Below, piece by piece: positions 8,439 to 19,012 of a DNA stretch of 64,000 bases. The stretch is taken from the NCBI RefSeq assembly GCF_000744185.1, contig NZ_JQLL01000001.1, forward strand, positions 1,827,001 through 1,891,000. The letters are read 5' to 3'. Positions within the stretch are counted from its first letter, which is position 1. Each line of letters begins with the position of its first letter. The notes under the pieces are model-generated. The model searched no databases and was not told the DNA's origin. It saw only the letters and a program-made list of their open reading frames with translations. The position numbers and the translations under genes were made by a program. The DNA is from Carnobacterium funditum DSM 5970 (GTDB lineage: Bacteria > Bacillota > Bacilli > Lactobacillales > Carnobacteriaceae).

Positions 8439-8479
8439 ACGAATAACCCTTAGGCCTATACTGCTTGTGGGTTATTTGT
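8439..8479. other. Inverted repeat between cas2 and the array
   Basis: ACGAATAACCC (8439-8449) pairs with GGGTTATTTGT (8469-8479) across a 19-nt loop, with one G-T pair. No T run follows in either direction, so it is a weak terminator at best. It sits 7 bp from the first repeat, at the array end with intact repeats. It could end cas and crRNA transcripts or act as the leader element read by Cas1-Cas2. Confidence 0.5.
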
Positions 8480-11400
8480 TGTACCTATTTAATTTTAGCC
8501 GATTTTGTAAGGAACGTATAGCTCTACTAAAATAGTAAACTCTTTTGGGTTTATTTAATTTTAGCCGATTTTGTAAGGAACGTATAGCAACAACGGTCTA
8601 AACACTGTTCCCTTAAGGATTTAATTTTAGCCGATTTTGTAAGGAACGTATAGCACAATCTAATCTATGAGTTTATTGAAATGAATTTAATTTTAGCCGA
8701 TTTTGTAAGGAACGTATAGCAGTATTTAAACTCTTCAACCGTTTGTTTAGATTTAATTTTAGCCGATTTTGTAAGGAACGTATAGCTGCTGATTGAAAAC
8801 GAGTTCCTTTGTCAACATTTAATTTTAGCCGATTTTGTAAGGAACGTATAGCCCACTGATATCGTTACCATATTTCTCCATATTTAATTTTAGCCGATTT
8901 TGTAAGGAACGTATAGCAAGGCAAGGTAACAGTTAAAGTTCATTCCAATTTAATTTTAGCCGATTTTGTAAGGAACGTATAGCAAGGCAAGGTAACAGTT
9001 AAAGTTCATTCCAATTTAATTTTAGCCGATTTTGTAAGGAACGTATAGCCACCACCGCCAGTCCCTGTACCGGTCCAATATTTAATTTTAGCCGATTTTG
9101 TAAGGAACGTATAGCAGCTATGGAGGATATAGCAGTAGGTGCATCATTTAATTTTAGCCGATTTTGTAAGGAACGTATAGCCGACAGAAGATGCCATGTA
9201 TCAATCTATCTATTTAATTTTAGCCGATTTTGTAAGGAACGTATAGCCTACAGAAGATGCCATGTATCAATCTATCTATTTAATTTTAGCCGATTTTGTA
9301 AGGAACGTATAGCTTTAGGTCTACATTTTTAACGTTAGACATAATTTAATTTTAGCCGATTTTGTAAGGAACGTATAGCCGGCATCTATTATTCACCTGA
9401 AGGGGAAATATTTAATTTTAGCCGATTTTGTAAGGAACGTATAGCTGCCGATAGTGTTGAGTTAAAAACAACCGATTTAATTTTAGCCGATTTTGTAAGG
9501 AACGTATAGCTTGGGAAGGGTGGAGAAAATGGCACAACTGAATTTAATTTTAGCCGATTTTGTAAGGAACGTATAGCATGAACGGCATAGCGTAAGTTTT
9601 CACCCGTATTTAATTTTAGCCGATTTTGTAAGGAACGTATAGCAGATAATGCGTATATACAGGGGTATATTCGATTTAATTTTAGCCGATTTTGTAAGGA
9701 ACGTATAGCATTCTAGGAGAATAAAATATACCTCTACCAATTTAATTTTAGCCGATTTTGTAAGGAACGTATAGCTGACAGGTGACTCCGTACACCTTTT
9801 AAAAATTTAATTTTAGCCGATTTTGTAAGGAACGTATAGCACACTACAGTTTTGTAATTCTGTATATCCAATTTAATTTTAGCCGATTTTGTAAGGAACG
9901 TATAGCCAACAGATGGAACGACTACAAATGACCTTGATTTAATTTTAGCCGATTTTGTAAGGAACGTATAGCTTAATCGAGTGTTTGCAAGTAGAGATAA
10001 AGATTTAATTTTAGCCGATTTTGTAAGGAACGTATAGCATCCTACCTATTTCAGAAATGTATTAGATAATTTAATTTTAGCCGATTTTGTAAGGAACGTA
10101 TAGCAAAAGGCGTATTAATACCAGGTATTTGTAAATTTAATTTTAGCCGATTTTGTAAGGAACGTATAGCTGAAATTGAAAGTACACCTGTTGGCATTAA
10201 ATTTAATTTTAGCCGATTTTGTAAGGAACGTATAGCTGTTGCAAATATAGCAACAAGTGCCAGTAATTTAATTTTAGCCGATTTTGTAAGGAACGTATAG
10301 CAGGAAGCAACTAACGACCCTATTATAACAAATTTAATTTTAGCCGATTTTGTAAGGAACGTATAGCAGTTATTAAATTTTGTCATGTTTTACCTCCATT
10401 TAATTTTAGCCGATTTTGTAAGGAACGTATAGCACCAATTACGGTTTTTATATACCCCCCCACATTTAATTTTAGCCGATTTTGTAAGGAACGTATAGCA
10501 CCAATTACGGTTTTTATATACCCCCCCACATTTAATTTTAGCCGATTTTGTAAGGAACGTATAGCACCAATTACGGTTTTTATATACCCCCCCACATTTA
10601 ATTTTAGCCGATTTTGTAAGGAACGTATAGCGGTATGAACGTCCCTTAGCAAGTGCTGGGGATTTAATTTTAGCCGATTTTGTAAGGAACGTATAGCAAA
10701 GAGTAAATACTCTTGAAGTTGAGGCAAATTTAATTTTAGCCGATTTTGTAAGGAACGTATAGCTTTGTGTTTGTAGTGCCTCGCCTATAATAAATTTAAT
10801 TTTAGCCGATTTTGTAAGGAACGTATAGCTGCCTGTATTGACATTGAACCAAATGCAACATTTAATTTTAGCCGATTTTGTAAGGAACGTATAGCTAGGT
10901 GTAAACGTTCTCGCTTGCGTTGGTTATTTAATTTTAGCCGATTTTGTAAGGAACGTATAGCAATTTGTGGTTTGCGTGTTCTCATGTATTATTTAATTTT
11001 AGCCGATTTTGTAAGGAACGTATAGCCTCTGACTCACTGCTATTCATTCTGCTTCCAATTTAATTTTAGCCGATTTTGTAAGGAACGTATAGCTTACATG
11101 TATAACCATGTTTTCTAAGTCTAATTTAATTTTAGCCGATTTTGTAAGGAACGTATAGCAGAAGAAAAAGTCTTGAACAATGTAGGTTCATTTAATTTTA
11201 GCCGATTTTGTAAGGAACGTATAGCTCTACTAATATAGTAAACTCCTTTGGGTTTATTTAATTTTAGCCGATTTTGTAAGGAACGTATAGCTGCTGATTT
11301 ATCCAAGATGCACGATTTAACATTTAATTTTAGCCGATTTTGTAAGGAACGTATAGCGGAAAAACAAGGACTGTTAACTATTGTTGAATTTAATTTTAGC

Positions 11401-12413
11401 CGATTTTGTAAGGAACGTATAGCAGTCTTATCAGATTGGTTAAACATATCGTAATTTAATTTTAGCCGATTTTGTAAGGAACGTATAGCATTGCAGATAT
11501 GAAACAAAAGATGATCTCTATTTAATTTTAGCCGATTTTGTAAGGAACGTATAGCAATACAGGTGAGAGTGTAGAAAGTACGACAATTTAATTTTAGCCG
11601 ATTTTGTAAGGAACGTATAGCAGAACCCTCAAGCCGGTGGAATGTGGTTTGATTTAATTTTAGCCGATTTTGTAAGGAACGTATAGCGGCTTACAGACAA
11701 GTCAGGCCGTGCAAGATATTTAATTTTAGCCGATTTTGTAAGGAACGTATAGCGAATACTATCCGTGTCACAATACAGAAAACATTTAATTTTAGCCGAT
11801 TTTGTAAGGAACGTATAGCATTTGCCCATAAAAGTGTGTTGTCAAAAGCATTTAATTTTAGCCGATTTTGTAAGGAACGTATAGCCACCACCTCCCGTCC
11901 CTGTACCCGTCCAATATTTAATTTTAGCCGATTTTGTAAGGAACGTATAGCTACATGTTGGCATACACAAATTACATGGTCATTTAATTTTAGCCGATTT
12001 TGTAAGGAACGTATAGCTTCTAATGGGCCTGATCCAGGAGAAGAAGAATTTAATTTTAGCCGATTTTGTAAGGAACGTATAGCCCAAAACGACTTGACTT
12101 TCCAGTTCCTGTAATTTAATTTTAGCCGATTTTGTAAGGAACGTATAGCATTGCAAATGATTTCAATATGAAGGTTGGAATTTAATTTTAGCCGATTTTG
12201 TAAGGAACGTATAGCGGGAAGCGTTAGAAATCAACGCGATGGCAGATTTAATTTTAGCCGATTTTGTAAGGAACGTATAGCAATACAGGGTAGGATGAAA
12301 ATAAATGTTACATTTAATTTTAGCCGATTTTGTAAGGAACGTATAGCATATAAAGGTGATAATTTAATTGTCATTGAATTTAATTTTAGCCGATTTTGTA
12401 AGGAACGTATAGC

Positions 12414-12436
12414 CGATTTTGTAAGGAACGTATAGC
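12414..12436 (-). repeat. Truncated CRISPR repeat with no spacer before it
   Basis: Directly after the complete repeat 12378-12413 comes a 23-bp copy of the last part of the repeat (CGATTTTGTAAGG through GTATAGC). The first 13 bp and a whole spacer are gone. TAGC occurs both at the repeat end and before CGATTTT inside the repeat, so a deletion at this 4-bp match explains the join. Confidence 0.9.
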
Positions 12437-12598
12437 CCTAGGCGTTATTCCATTGAGGGATTAGGTATTTAATTTTAGCCGATTTTGTAAGGAACGTATA
12501 GCCCTGTCTGATTAGAGAGCGTTCTAGGTAGTATTTAATTTTAGCCGATTTTGTAAGGAACGTATAGCCCTTCGTCATCAACCCATAAGTCTATATCA

Positions 12599-12766
12599 AT
12601 TTTATTTTAGCCGATTTTGTAAGGAACGTATAGCTAGTTCATTATTGGGTATGTAGGGCTTGCCATTTTATTTTAACCGATTTTGTAAGGAACGTATAGC
12701 TCTTAAACAATGAACTCATATCTTACTCGCATTTTATTTTAGCCGATTTTTTAAGGGAAATATAGC
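12599..12766 (-). repeat. Degenerate terminal repeats at the old end of the array
   Basis: The three last repeats (12599, 12665, 12731) share an A-to-T change at position 5. The second adds TTTTAACC for TTTTAGCC. The third has several further changes (TTTTTTAAGGGAAATATAGC). The nested pattern shows decay toward the right end, the usual sign of the leader-distal side. Confidence 0.88.
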
Positions 12767-13021
12767 CGAAGTAACAAGGAATGCTAAGAGTCAATTCTAT
12801 TATAGATGATTTATTTGATGAATGATTCTTCTATTCTTTCAACAAAATGAAGAATACTGAAGGAATAATTTTATACCCTCAAAAAGATAGGAAAGGCAGA
12901 CAAGTTAGTTAAAATTGTACCATGCAAGCAAGTATGATTAAACAACAAAGCTGATAGATGTTTTATTGTGTTATATAATAGGAAATAGGGAGAAGATAAC
13001 CAATAAGAGAGGATGAAACAA
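12767..13021. other. Spacer between CRISPR array and TPR gene
   Basis: No gene was found. Read leftward, the minus strand has a TATAAT (complement near 12815) that could start a transcript into the array, but no good -35 stands 17 bp before it. The plus strand ends with the ribosome site of the next gene. Confidence 0.5.
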
Positions 13022-13945
13022 ATGAAAGACACAGAGATTATTGTGCCACAATTAGAAAAGTTTCTAGTAGAACATGGCGATGATTTTGAAAATGAGGATG
13101 AGGCAATTCAGGCCTTTATAAAGCAATACAACCAACAAATCAAAGACCCTTCTTTATTTGAAGAATTGTCAGACAAAGATCGAGCCAATAGTGAGCTTGA
13201 AGAGATAGCCTATGCCCAAAATGATAAAGAGTACAAAGCAATTATAAGAAAAGTATTGAAATTAGATCCAGATAACTTGGATGCTCGTTATTATAAGTTG
13301 CAGTTAGATGTAGAAAAAGATACCTATTTAAAAGACTTTAAAAAATTAGTCGATTTTGGTTGGGAGCTGATGCAAAAGGAACAATTGGATAATGCTGAAT
13401 CGCTGGGCCATTATTGGTTGATTACAAAAACTCGTCCTTTTATGCGGGTTAAACAGGCTTATGCGGATGCTTTACTCCAATTTAGTCGACTCACTTTAGC
13501 AGAAGAACAGTATAAAGAGTTGCTTCAATTGAACGAAGGAGATAATCAAGGTGTCCGATACAATTTAATGAGTGTATACTATCGATTGGAAAAGACCGTT
13601 GAAGCCCAAGAACTGAGTGAAAAGTACAAATATGATCAGAATTCTCCTTTATTTTTGATTCCATTAATTTTGTTGAGTTTGAAAATTGGGGATGAAAAGA
13701 CGGCAAAACGTTATTACAATCTGCTACAAAAAGAACATCCTTATACTTCTGAGATTTTTAAAAAGAAAGAACTAGATGTAGAAAAAGCATTAACAATGTT
13801 GGAGTCTGAATCTTATTCGCCAGATAGTGGAGAGGATATTTATCTTGCTATAGCTATGAATATCGATGTGTTTATGACCGCTCCAACAGATTTGTATTAT
13901 TCTTGGTTTAAAAAGAATTTGAAAAAGAGCCTACCTAAAAAATAA
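13022..13945 (+). CDS. Tetratricopeptide-repeat protein
   Basis: This soluble protein of about 307 residues is built of helical repeats. ARYYKLQLDVE, ADALLQFSRLTLAEEQYKEL and VRYNLMSVYYRLEKTVEAQEL are TPR-like, with the usual small and aromatic positions. The start is taken as the ATG at 13022, 9 bp after GAGAGG; the ATG at 13013 is directly against that site and too close. TPR proteins are binding scaffolds, and no catalytic motif is present. The gene stands alone after the CRISPR array and is unlikely to be part of it. Function is unknown. Confidence 0.75.
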   Translation: MKDTEIIVPQLEKFLVEHGDDFENEDEAIQAFIKQYNQQIKDPSLFEELSDKDRANSELEEIAYAQNDKEYKAIIRKVLKLDPDNLDARYYKLQLDVEKDTYLKDFKKLVDFGWELMQKEQLDNAESLGHYWLITKTRPFMRVKQAYADALLQFSRLTLAEEQYKELLQLNEGDNQGVRYNLMSVYYRLEKTVEAQELSEKYKYDQNSPLFLIPLILLSLKIGDEKTAKRYYNLLQKEHPYTSEIFKKKELDVEKALTMLESESYSPDSGEDIYLAIAMNIDVFMTAPTDLYYSWFKKNLKKSLPKK

Positions 13946-13992
13946 CGAGTAAGGCTAATAGTAGTTTCAGAAATACAACTTTCGCTAAATAA

Positions 13993-15441
<1,449 letters not shown>

Positions 15442-15470
15442 TTAACTAATTGAATACACTCGATAAAAAA

Positions 15471-15502
15471 GAGCCTACATATTAAAATATGGGCTCTTTT
15501 TG
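15471..15502. terminator. Terminator between convergent genes
   Basis: GAGCC...CATATT pairs with AATATGGGCTC (to 15496) with a small bulge. A-run upstream and T-run downstream let it serve both the GH1 gene and the HEAT-repeat gene that faces it. Confidence 0.75.
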
Positions 15503-15518
15503 TTGACTCGCCTGATTT

Positions 15519-15965
15519 TTAACGTAAATTCTCATACAAAGCGGTAATCCACGAATCAAAGTTTTCTTGTTCTTCGTATTGCATGACATCATACATTTCA
15601 GAACTAACCACTTGAAATTGTTTTTTGAAAGTCGCTAAGTCAAATTCTTCCATTTGTAAGTCTCTTTTAACCCGACTAAAAATTTTAGCAAAGTCTTTGC
15701 TGCTGTATCTGATATCTCTTCTCTTTAGAACAAGAGGGACGCCTTTTTTTGTGATGCCCATGGTTTCTGCCGCATTAAAAGCAGCTTCTTTAACAGCGAA
15801 AACTCGATCGTTTGATGCAAGTTTTGTTAAGATATAACGTGATTTTTGACAATCGTATTTTGCTAATTCATTGACAGCTGAGAGTCTAAGTTCCCAATCA
15901 TCTTTTGTAGTAGCTTTCGTTTTTAATTCTTCTATATTAGCTGGTTCTGCTTGTATGATTTTCAT
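15519..15965 (-). CDS. HEAT-repeat protein
   Basis: About 148 residues, all helical. ELRLSAVNELAKYDCQKSRYILTKLASNDRVFAVKEAAFNAAETMG forms two HEAT repeats, with the conserved pattern of Leu, Ala and a basic residue at the second helix. The start is the ATG ending at 15965, with AGAGG 10 bp upstream; a further 13 codons upstream are open but have no ribosome site. Such short HEAT proteins are common in Lactobacillales and have no known role. The gene is convergent with the GH1 gene and stands alone. Confidence 0.72.
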   Translation of the reverse strand: MKIIQAEPANIEELKTKATTKDDWELRLSAVNELAKYDCQKSRYILTKLASNDRVFAVKEAAFNAAETMGITKKGVPLVLKRRDIRYSSKDFAKIFSRVKRDLQMEEFDLATFKKQFQVVSSEMYDVMQYEEQENFDSWITALYENLR

Positions 15966-16004
15966 AAATGCGTTGCCTCTTTCTATTTCTTTCTTATTAT
16001 TCAT

Positions 16005-16962
16005 ACTATAGCGTTCGTATTACTATTACAAGGTTATTTGGATTAAATAATTCATTTTCACCATGTTTCATGCATACATAATTCACTAAACTCATAAAGA
16101 AGGAGCGTTAGTAATGACTGCTATTGGAACAAGTCAATAAGGTTCCAATGCAGATACGATTAAAAATAGGATGTTAAAAAATAAACTGTGTGGAGCTGCA
16201 TCTGCTGAAAACATCTTTGCAAGGAGTGAAGTGGATGTCGAAGTTTCTTTTGCGCGCACGTTCTAGAATGAAAATTCGATATGTGAAGGAGGTGGGTCTA
16301 GTTTGTAAAGTACCCAGCTGCTTCTTTTTGTCTTTTTATACTTTAGAAAGTCACCTTTTATGAAATATTCTAAGAAGGGGACGTAAGGTTAAGGAAATAC
16401 AAGCAAATAAAGGCTCTCTCCTTAAATTCAGGGAGCTCCAATAATAGGAGTTAAACTACCCATAATAAACATGAGACTAGTAATGACATTATTTTTATTT
16501 CGGTTAATTTTTTGGCATAAGCAATGCATCCTTTCCCTTTTTTTCTAATCGCTTCAATGGTACTTTTTTTGTAAAAAGGTTAGAATAAAGAAAAAGAATA
16601 GAGCCTAAAAGCAATAAATAGAAAAATTTTCGGAATGACTGCGATAAGCCGCTTAAAAGAAAGATTTTTTGAATCGCTTTAATTAAGTTTTAATATAGCC
16701 GATTAGAGTTCTTTTTGTATAGTTGAAAGATGCAAGAAGAGTCAACAGAGCAGGTCTAGAGTATGGATTAAACAAAATGCTAAGTTACTTATACTAGGAC
16801 AGTTGAATTTAGTTATTCTCACTAACTTGAAAGCGTTATTAAGTTTGCAGGAAGCAATAGAAACAGAAAAAATTAAATGAATAATTTTTTTATACGATCA
16901 TCATCTGGAAAAGGGCTGAATGATTTAGATGACATTAAATGAATATAAGGGAGCGAGACAGT
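16005..16962. other. Long non-coding or decayed spacer
   Basis: 958 bp without an intact gene. It holds one broken small reading frame (listed separately), a GGTGGGT...ACCCAGC hairpin with a T-rich tail near 16288-16335 that may be a terminator, and AT-rich sequence in which nothing else could be recognised. Confidence 0.5.
16114..16266 (+). pseudogene. Remnant of a small protein gene with an in-frame stop
   Basis: AAGGAG stands 8 bp before an ATG at 16114, so initiation signals survive, but codon 9 is TAA (16138-16140). Reading through the stop gives 51 codons that stay open and look protein-like (GSNADTIKNRMLKNKLCGAA, ending EVSFARTF). I do not recognise the family. It may be a recently killed gene or chance. 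Confidence 0.4.
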
Positions 16963-17532
16963 ATGACAAAGAGAAATGAAAAAGAAGTGGCTTTTGAGCG
17001 AAGAGAGGAACTCATCAACAGACTAAAAACTCGCTTTGATAAAAATAGTAGGCGTCATGAACACTTTGAATGGGAAAAAATAGAAATGAAATTAAATGAA
17101 GATGGTGGAAAACTGTGGTCGCTTAATGAGATGGAAAAAACGGGCGGAGAACCAGATGTCATTGGTTATGATGATAAGGAAAATATCTATATCTTTTGTG
17201 ATTGTTCACAAGAAAGTCCTAAAGGCCGTAGATCAATTTGCTATGACTTTGAAGGATTAGAATCGAGAAAAAAGAATAAGCCAGAACAAAATGCGGTTGG
17301 TATGGCAGCGGAAATGGGCATAGAACTGTTAACCCCAGAACAATACAAAGAACTACAAAAAGTGGGCGTTTTTGATACGAAAACATCAAGTTGGGTGAAA
17401 ACGCCCGTTGATATTAGAAAACTCGGAGGGGCTCTTTTTTGTGATTACCGATTCGGACAGGTTTTTTTATACCATAATGGAGCAGAATCTTATTATGCGG
17501 TGCGAGGATTTCGTGGTTTATTGAGAGTATAG
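16963..17532 (+). CDS. DUF4256 family protein
   Basis: 189 residues from the ATG at 16963, which follows AAGGGAGCGAGACAGT; an upstream ATG at 16939 lacks a site. The sequence WEKIEMKL, LWSLNEMEKTGGEPDVIG, FCDCSQESPKGRRSICYD and a C-terminal FRGLLRV are the pattern of DUF4256, a soluble family in many bacteria with no assigned reaction. The conserved Cys, Asp and Arg residues suggest an enzyme, but this is only inference. A DUF2254 gene follows after 35 bp and may be co-transcribed. Confidence 0.85.
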   Translation: MTKRNEKEVAFERREELINRLKTRFDKNSRRHEHFEWEKIEMKLNEDGGKLWSLNEMEKTGGEPDVIGYDDKENIYIFCDCSQESPKGRRSICYDFEGLESRKKNKPEQNAVGMAAEMGIELLTPEQYKELQKVGVFDTKTSSWVKTPVDIRKLGGALFCDYRFGQVFLYHNGAESYYAVRGFRGLLRV

Positions 17533-17567
17533 TTTTTTAGTTTCTGGAATGGAAGGAATGAAGTGAG

Positions 17568-18875
17568 ATGAAGATAAAACAAGGAATTGAAAATATAAAA
17601 AAAAGCATTTGGCTGTACCCAGTCGCTTATAGCATACTAGCTTTATTGCTAGCGAGTGTCGTGATTTTGTTAGACAATGGTTATCTATTTGATATGCGAC
17701 CTTATTTACCAGAGTTTTTATTAACTAGTGCTAGTCTTGCAAAAGCTGTTTTAGGTGTTATTTCAAGTGCCTTTATTACGATTACAACCTTTACCTTTTC
17801 TACAACAATGGTTGTATTGAGTATCTACATGAGTGAATTTTCACCTCGTGTGGTAGAAAACTTTTTGTCTGATGAGCGGACTATGAAATCATTTGGTATT
17901 TTCGTTAGTGGATTTATTTATAGTATTACTTGTATGCTTTTTATACGAGAAGAAATTTTAACAAAACCCATTCTTGCAGGCACAATCGGAGTTATTTATA
18001 TTATTTTTGGCTTATTTAATTTTATTTTATTTATTAATAGTGTTGGGAAATATATTCAGGCTAGTAATTTAATTAATCGGCTATATAATCATGCTCAAGA
18101 GGTAATTGCTTCTTATAAAAAAGAAATTAGTCAATATGAGTTTGTTTCAACGGTAGGGGTGGAACTTCAAGAGCCGGGCTACCCTATTAATGTGATGGAA
18201 AAAGGTTATATCCAACAAATTGATTATGAGCAATTATTTGAAGTTGCAAAAAAACACAATGTAGTTATTAGACTCAATAGAATGATTGGTGAGTTTGTAA
18301 CAAATGAAGCAACGATGGGTGAATTATTGTCTGATTCATCTAATGCTGATTCTAAGATAGTCATTGAAGAAATTCATGAGTTTATGTTAGTGGGAATGAG
18401 ACGAACGGAAGACCAAGATTTTAATTTTTCTATACAAAAAATTGTTGAAGTAGCCTTGAGATCATTGTCAGCAGGCATAAATGATCCGAACACAGCGATT
18501 TTCTGTATTAATAGTCTGAGCCTGTTGGTAGGGGAGTTTTGTACGTTAGAAGAAGGGTATATTGTGATGTGCGAGAAAGACATAGAAGGAAAAGTATATC
18601 GAGAAACCTATAACTTGGATAGAATGTTACGCGATACTTTTCTTCAAATCATTCACTATGGTCAAGGAGACGTGCACGTCATGCTAGCAGTATTAAAAGC
18701 ATACCATCATATGACAAGTGAAGCAGAGGGTGAGAATAAAAAGGTGATTAAAAAACAAGCGAAGTACCTTTTTGATCGTCTGCTTAAAAAATACGATGAT
18801 ACGATGGAAAGACAAATGATAACAGAGGCTTACGAAGCAATTCAAACATTAGAAGTTCGTTCTTCAAATCTATGA
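17568..18875 (+). CDS. DUF2254 membrane protein
   Basis: 435 residues. Four transmembrane helices fill the first third (about residues 16-36, 58-86, 110-127 and 138-157), with the family's TTFTFSTTMVVLSIYMSEFSPRV-like segment after the second helix. A large cytosolic region follows with VGMRRTEDQDFNFSIQKIVEVALRSLSAGINDPNTA, the DUF2254 hallmark. No function is known; a channel or transporter has been suggested by topology only. It lies 35 bp after the DUF4256 gene on the same strand. Confidence 0.88.
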   Translation: MKIKQGIENIKKSIWLYPVAYSILALLLASVVILLDNGYLFDMRPYLPEFLLTSASLAKAVLGVISSAFITITTFTFSTTMVVLSIYMSEFSPRVVENFLSDERTMKSFGIFVSGFIYSITCMLFIREEILTKPILAGTIGVIYIIFGLFNFILFINSVGKYIQASNLINRLYNHAQEVIASYKKEISQYEFVSTVGVELQEPGYPINVMEKGYIQQIDYEQLFEVAKKHNVVIRLNRMIGEFVTNEATMGELLSDSSNADSKIVIEEIHEFMLVGMRRTEDQDFNFSIQKIVEVALRSLSAGINDPNTAIFCINSLSLLVGEFCTLEEGYIVMCEKDIEGKVYRETYNLDRMLRDTFLQIIHYGQGDVHVMLAVLKAYHHMTSEAEGENKKVIKKQAKYLFDRLLKKYDDTMERQMITEAYEAIQTLEVRSSNL

Positions 18876-19012
18876 TGTTTAAAATAGACTAAAGTTTATT
18901 TTTATCAGAGGAGATCCTATTTAAAAAGAAGAAAAGCAAAAGGTGAATCTATTCCACTTTAAGGCAAGAAAGTAGCATCCAGTCGCTTCGTTTTTTCTTT
19001 TCTTTTCTATAT

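Larger units (their letters stand above)
8487..12766 (-). CRISPR. Type II-C CRISPR array, 66 repeats and 64 spacers
   Basis: A 36-bp repeat (plus strand ATTTAATTTTAGCCGATTTT followed by GTAAGGAACGTATAGC) recurs with a 66-bp period. I located 66 copies: 65 of full length and one cut to 23 bp at 12414. Spacers are mostly 30 nt, a few 29 or 31. The tracrRNA anti-repeat has the plus-strand repeat sequence, so crRNAs must be minus-strand transcripts, with the repeat reading GCTATACGTTCCTTAC at its 5' end. The last three repeats on the right are degenerate, marking the old end, so new spacers probably enter next to cas2. On the minus strand each repeat ends GGCTAAAATTAAAT, containing a TAAAAT that could be a -10 box. 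Several spacers are duplicated. Confidence 0.98.

Noticed and set aside
9120-9332. Open frame with repeated NFSRFCKERIA inside the array (plus strand)
   Set aside because: The 66-bp period is a multiple of three, so translating the CRISPR repeat gives a false repetitive protein. It is not a gene.
10051-11891. Several minus-strand frames with repeated AIRSLQNRLKLN or CYTFLTKSAKIK
   Set aside because: These are translations of the repeat in other frames. They have no ribosome sites and are artefacts of the array period.
12767-12900. Leader promoter for the array at its right end
   Set aside because: A TATAAT exists on the minus strand but no suitable -35. The neighbouring repeats are degenerate, so this end is more likely the trailer.
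13022-13945. TPR gene as a new CRISPR accessory gene
   Set aside because: It is 255 bp beyond the old end of the array, has its own ribosome site and no defence-type domain, so adjacency alone is not enough.
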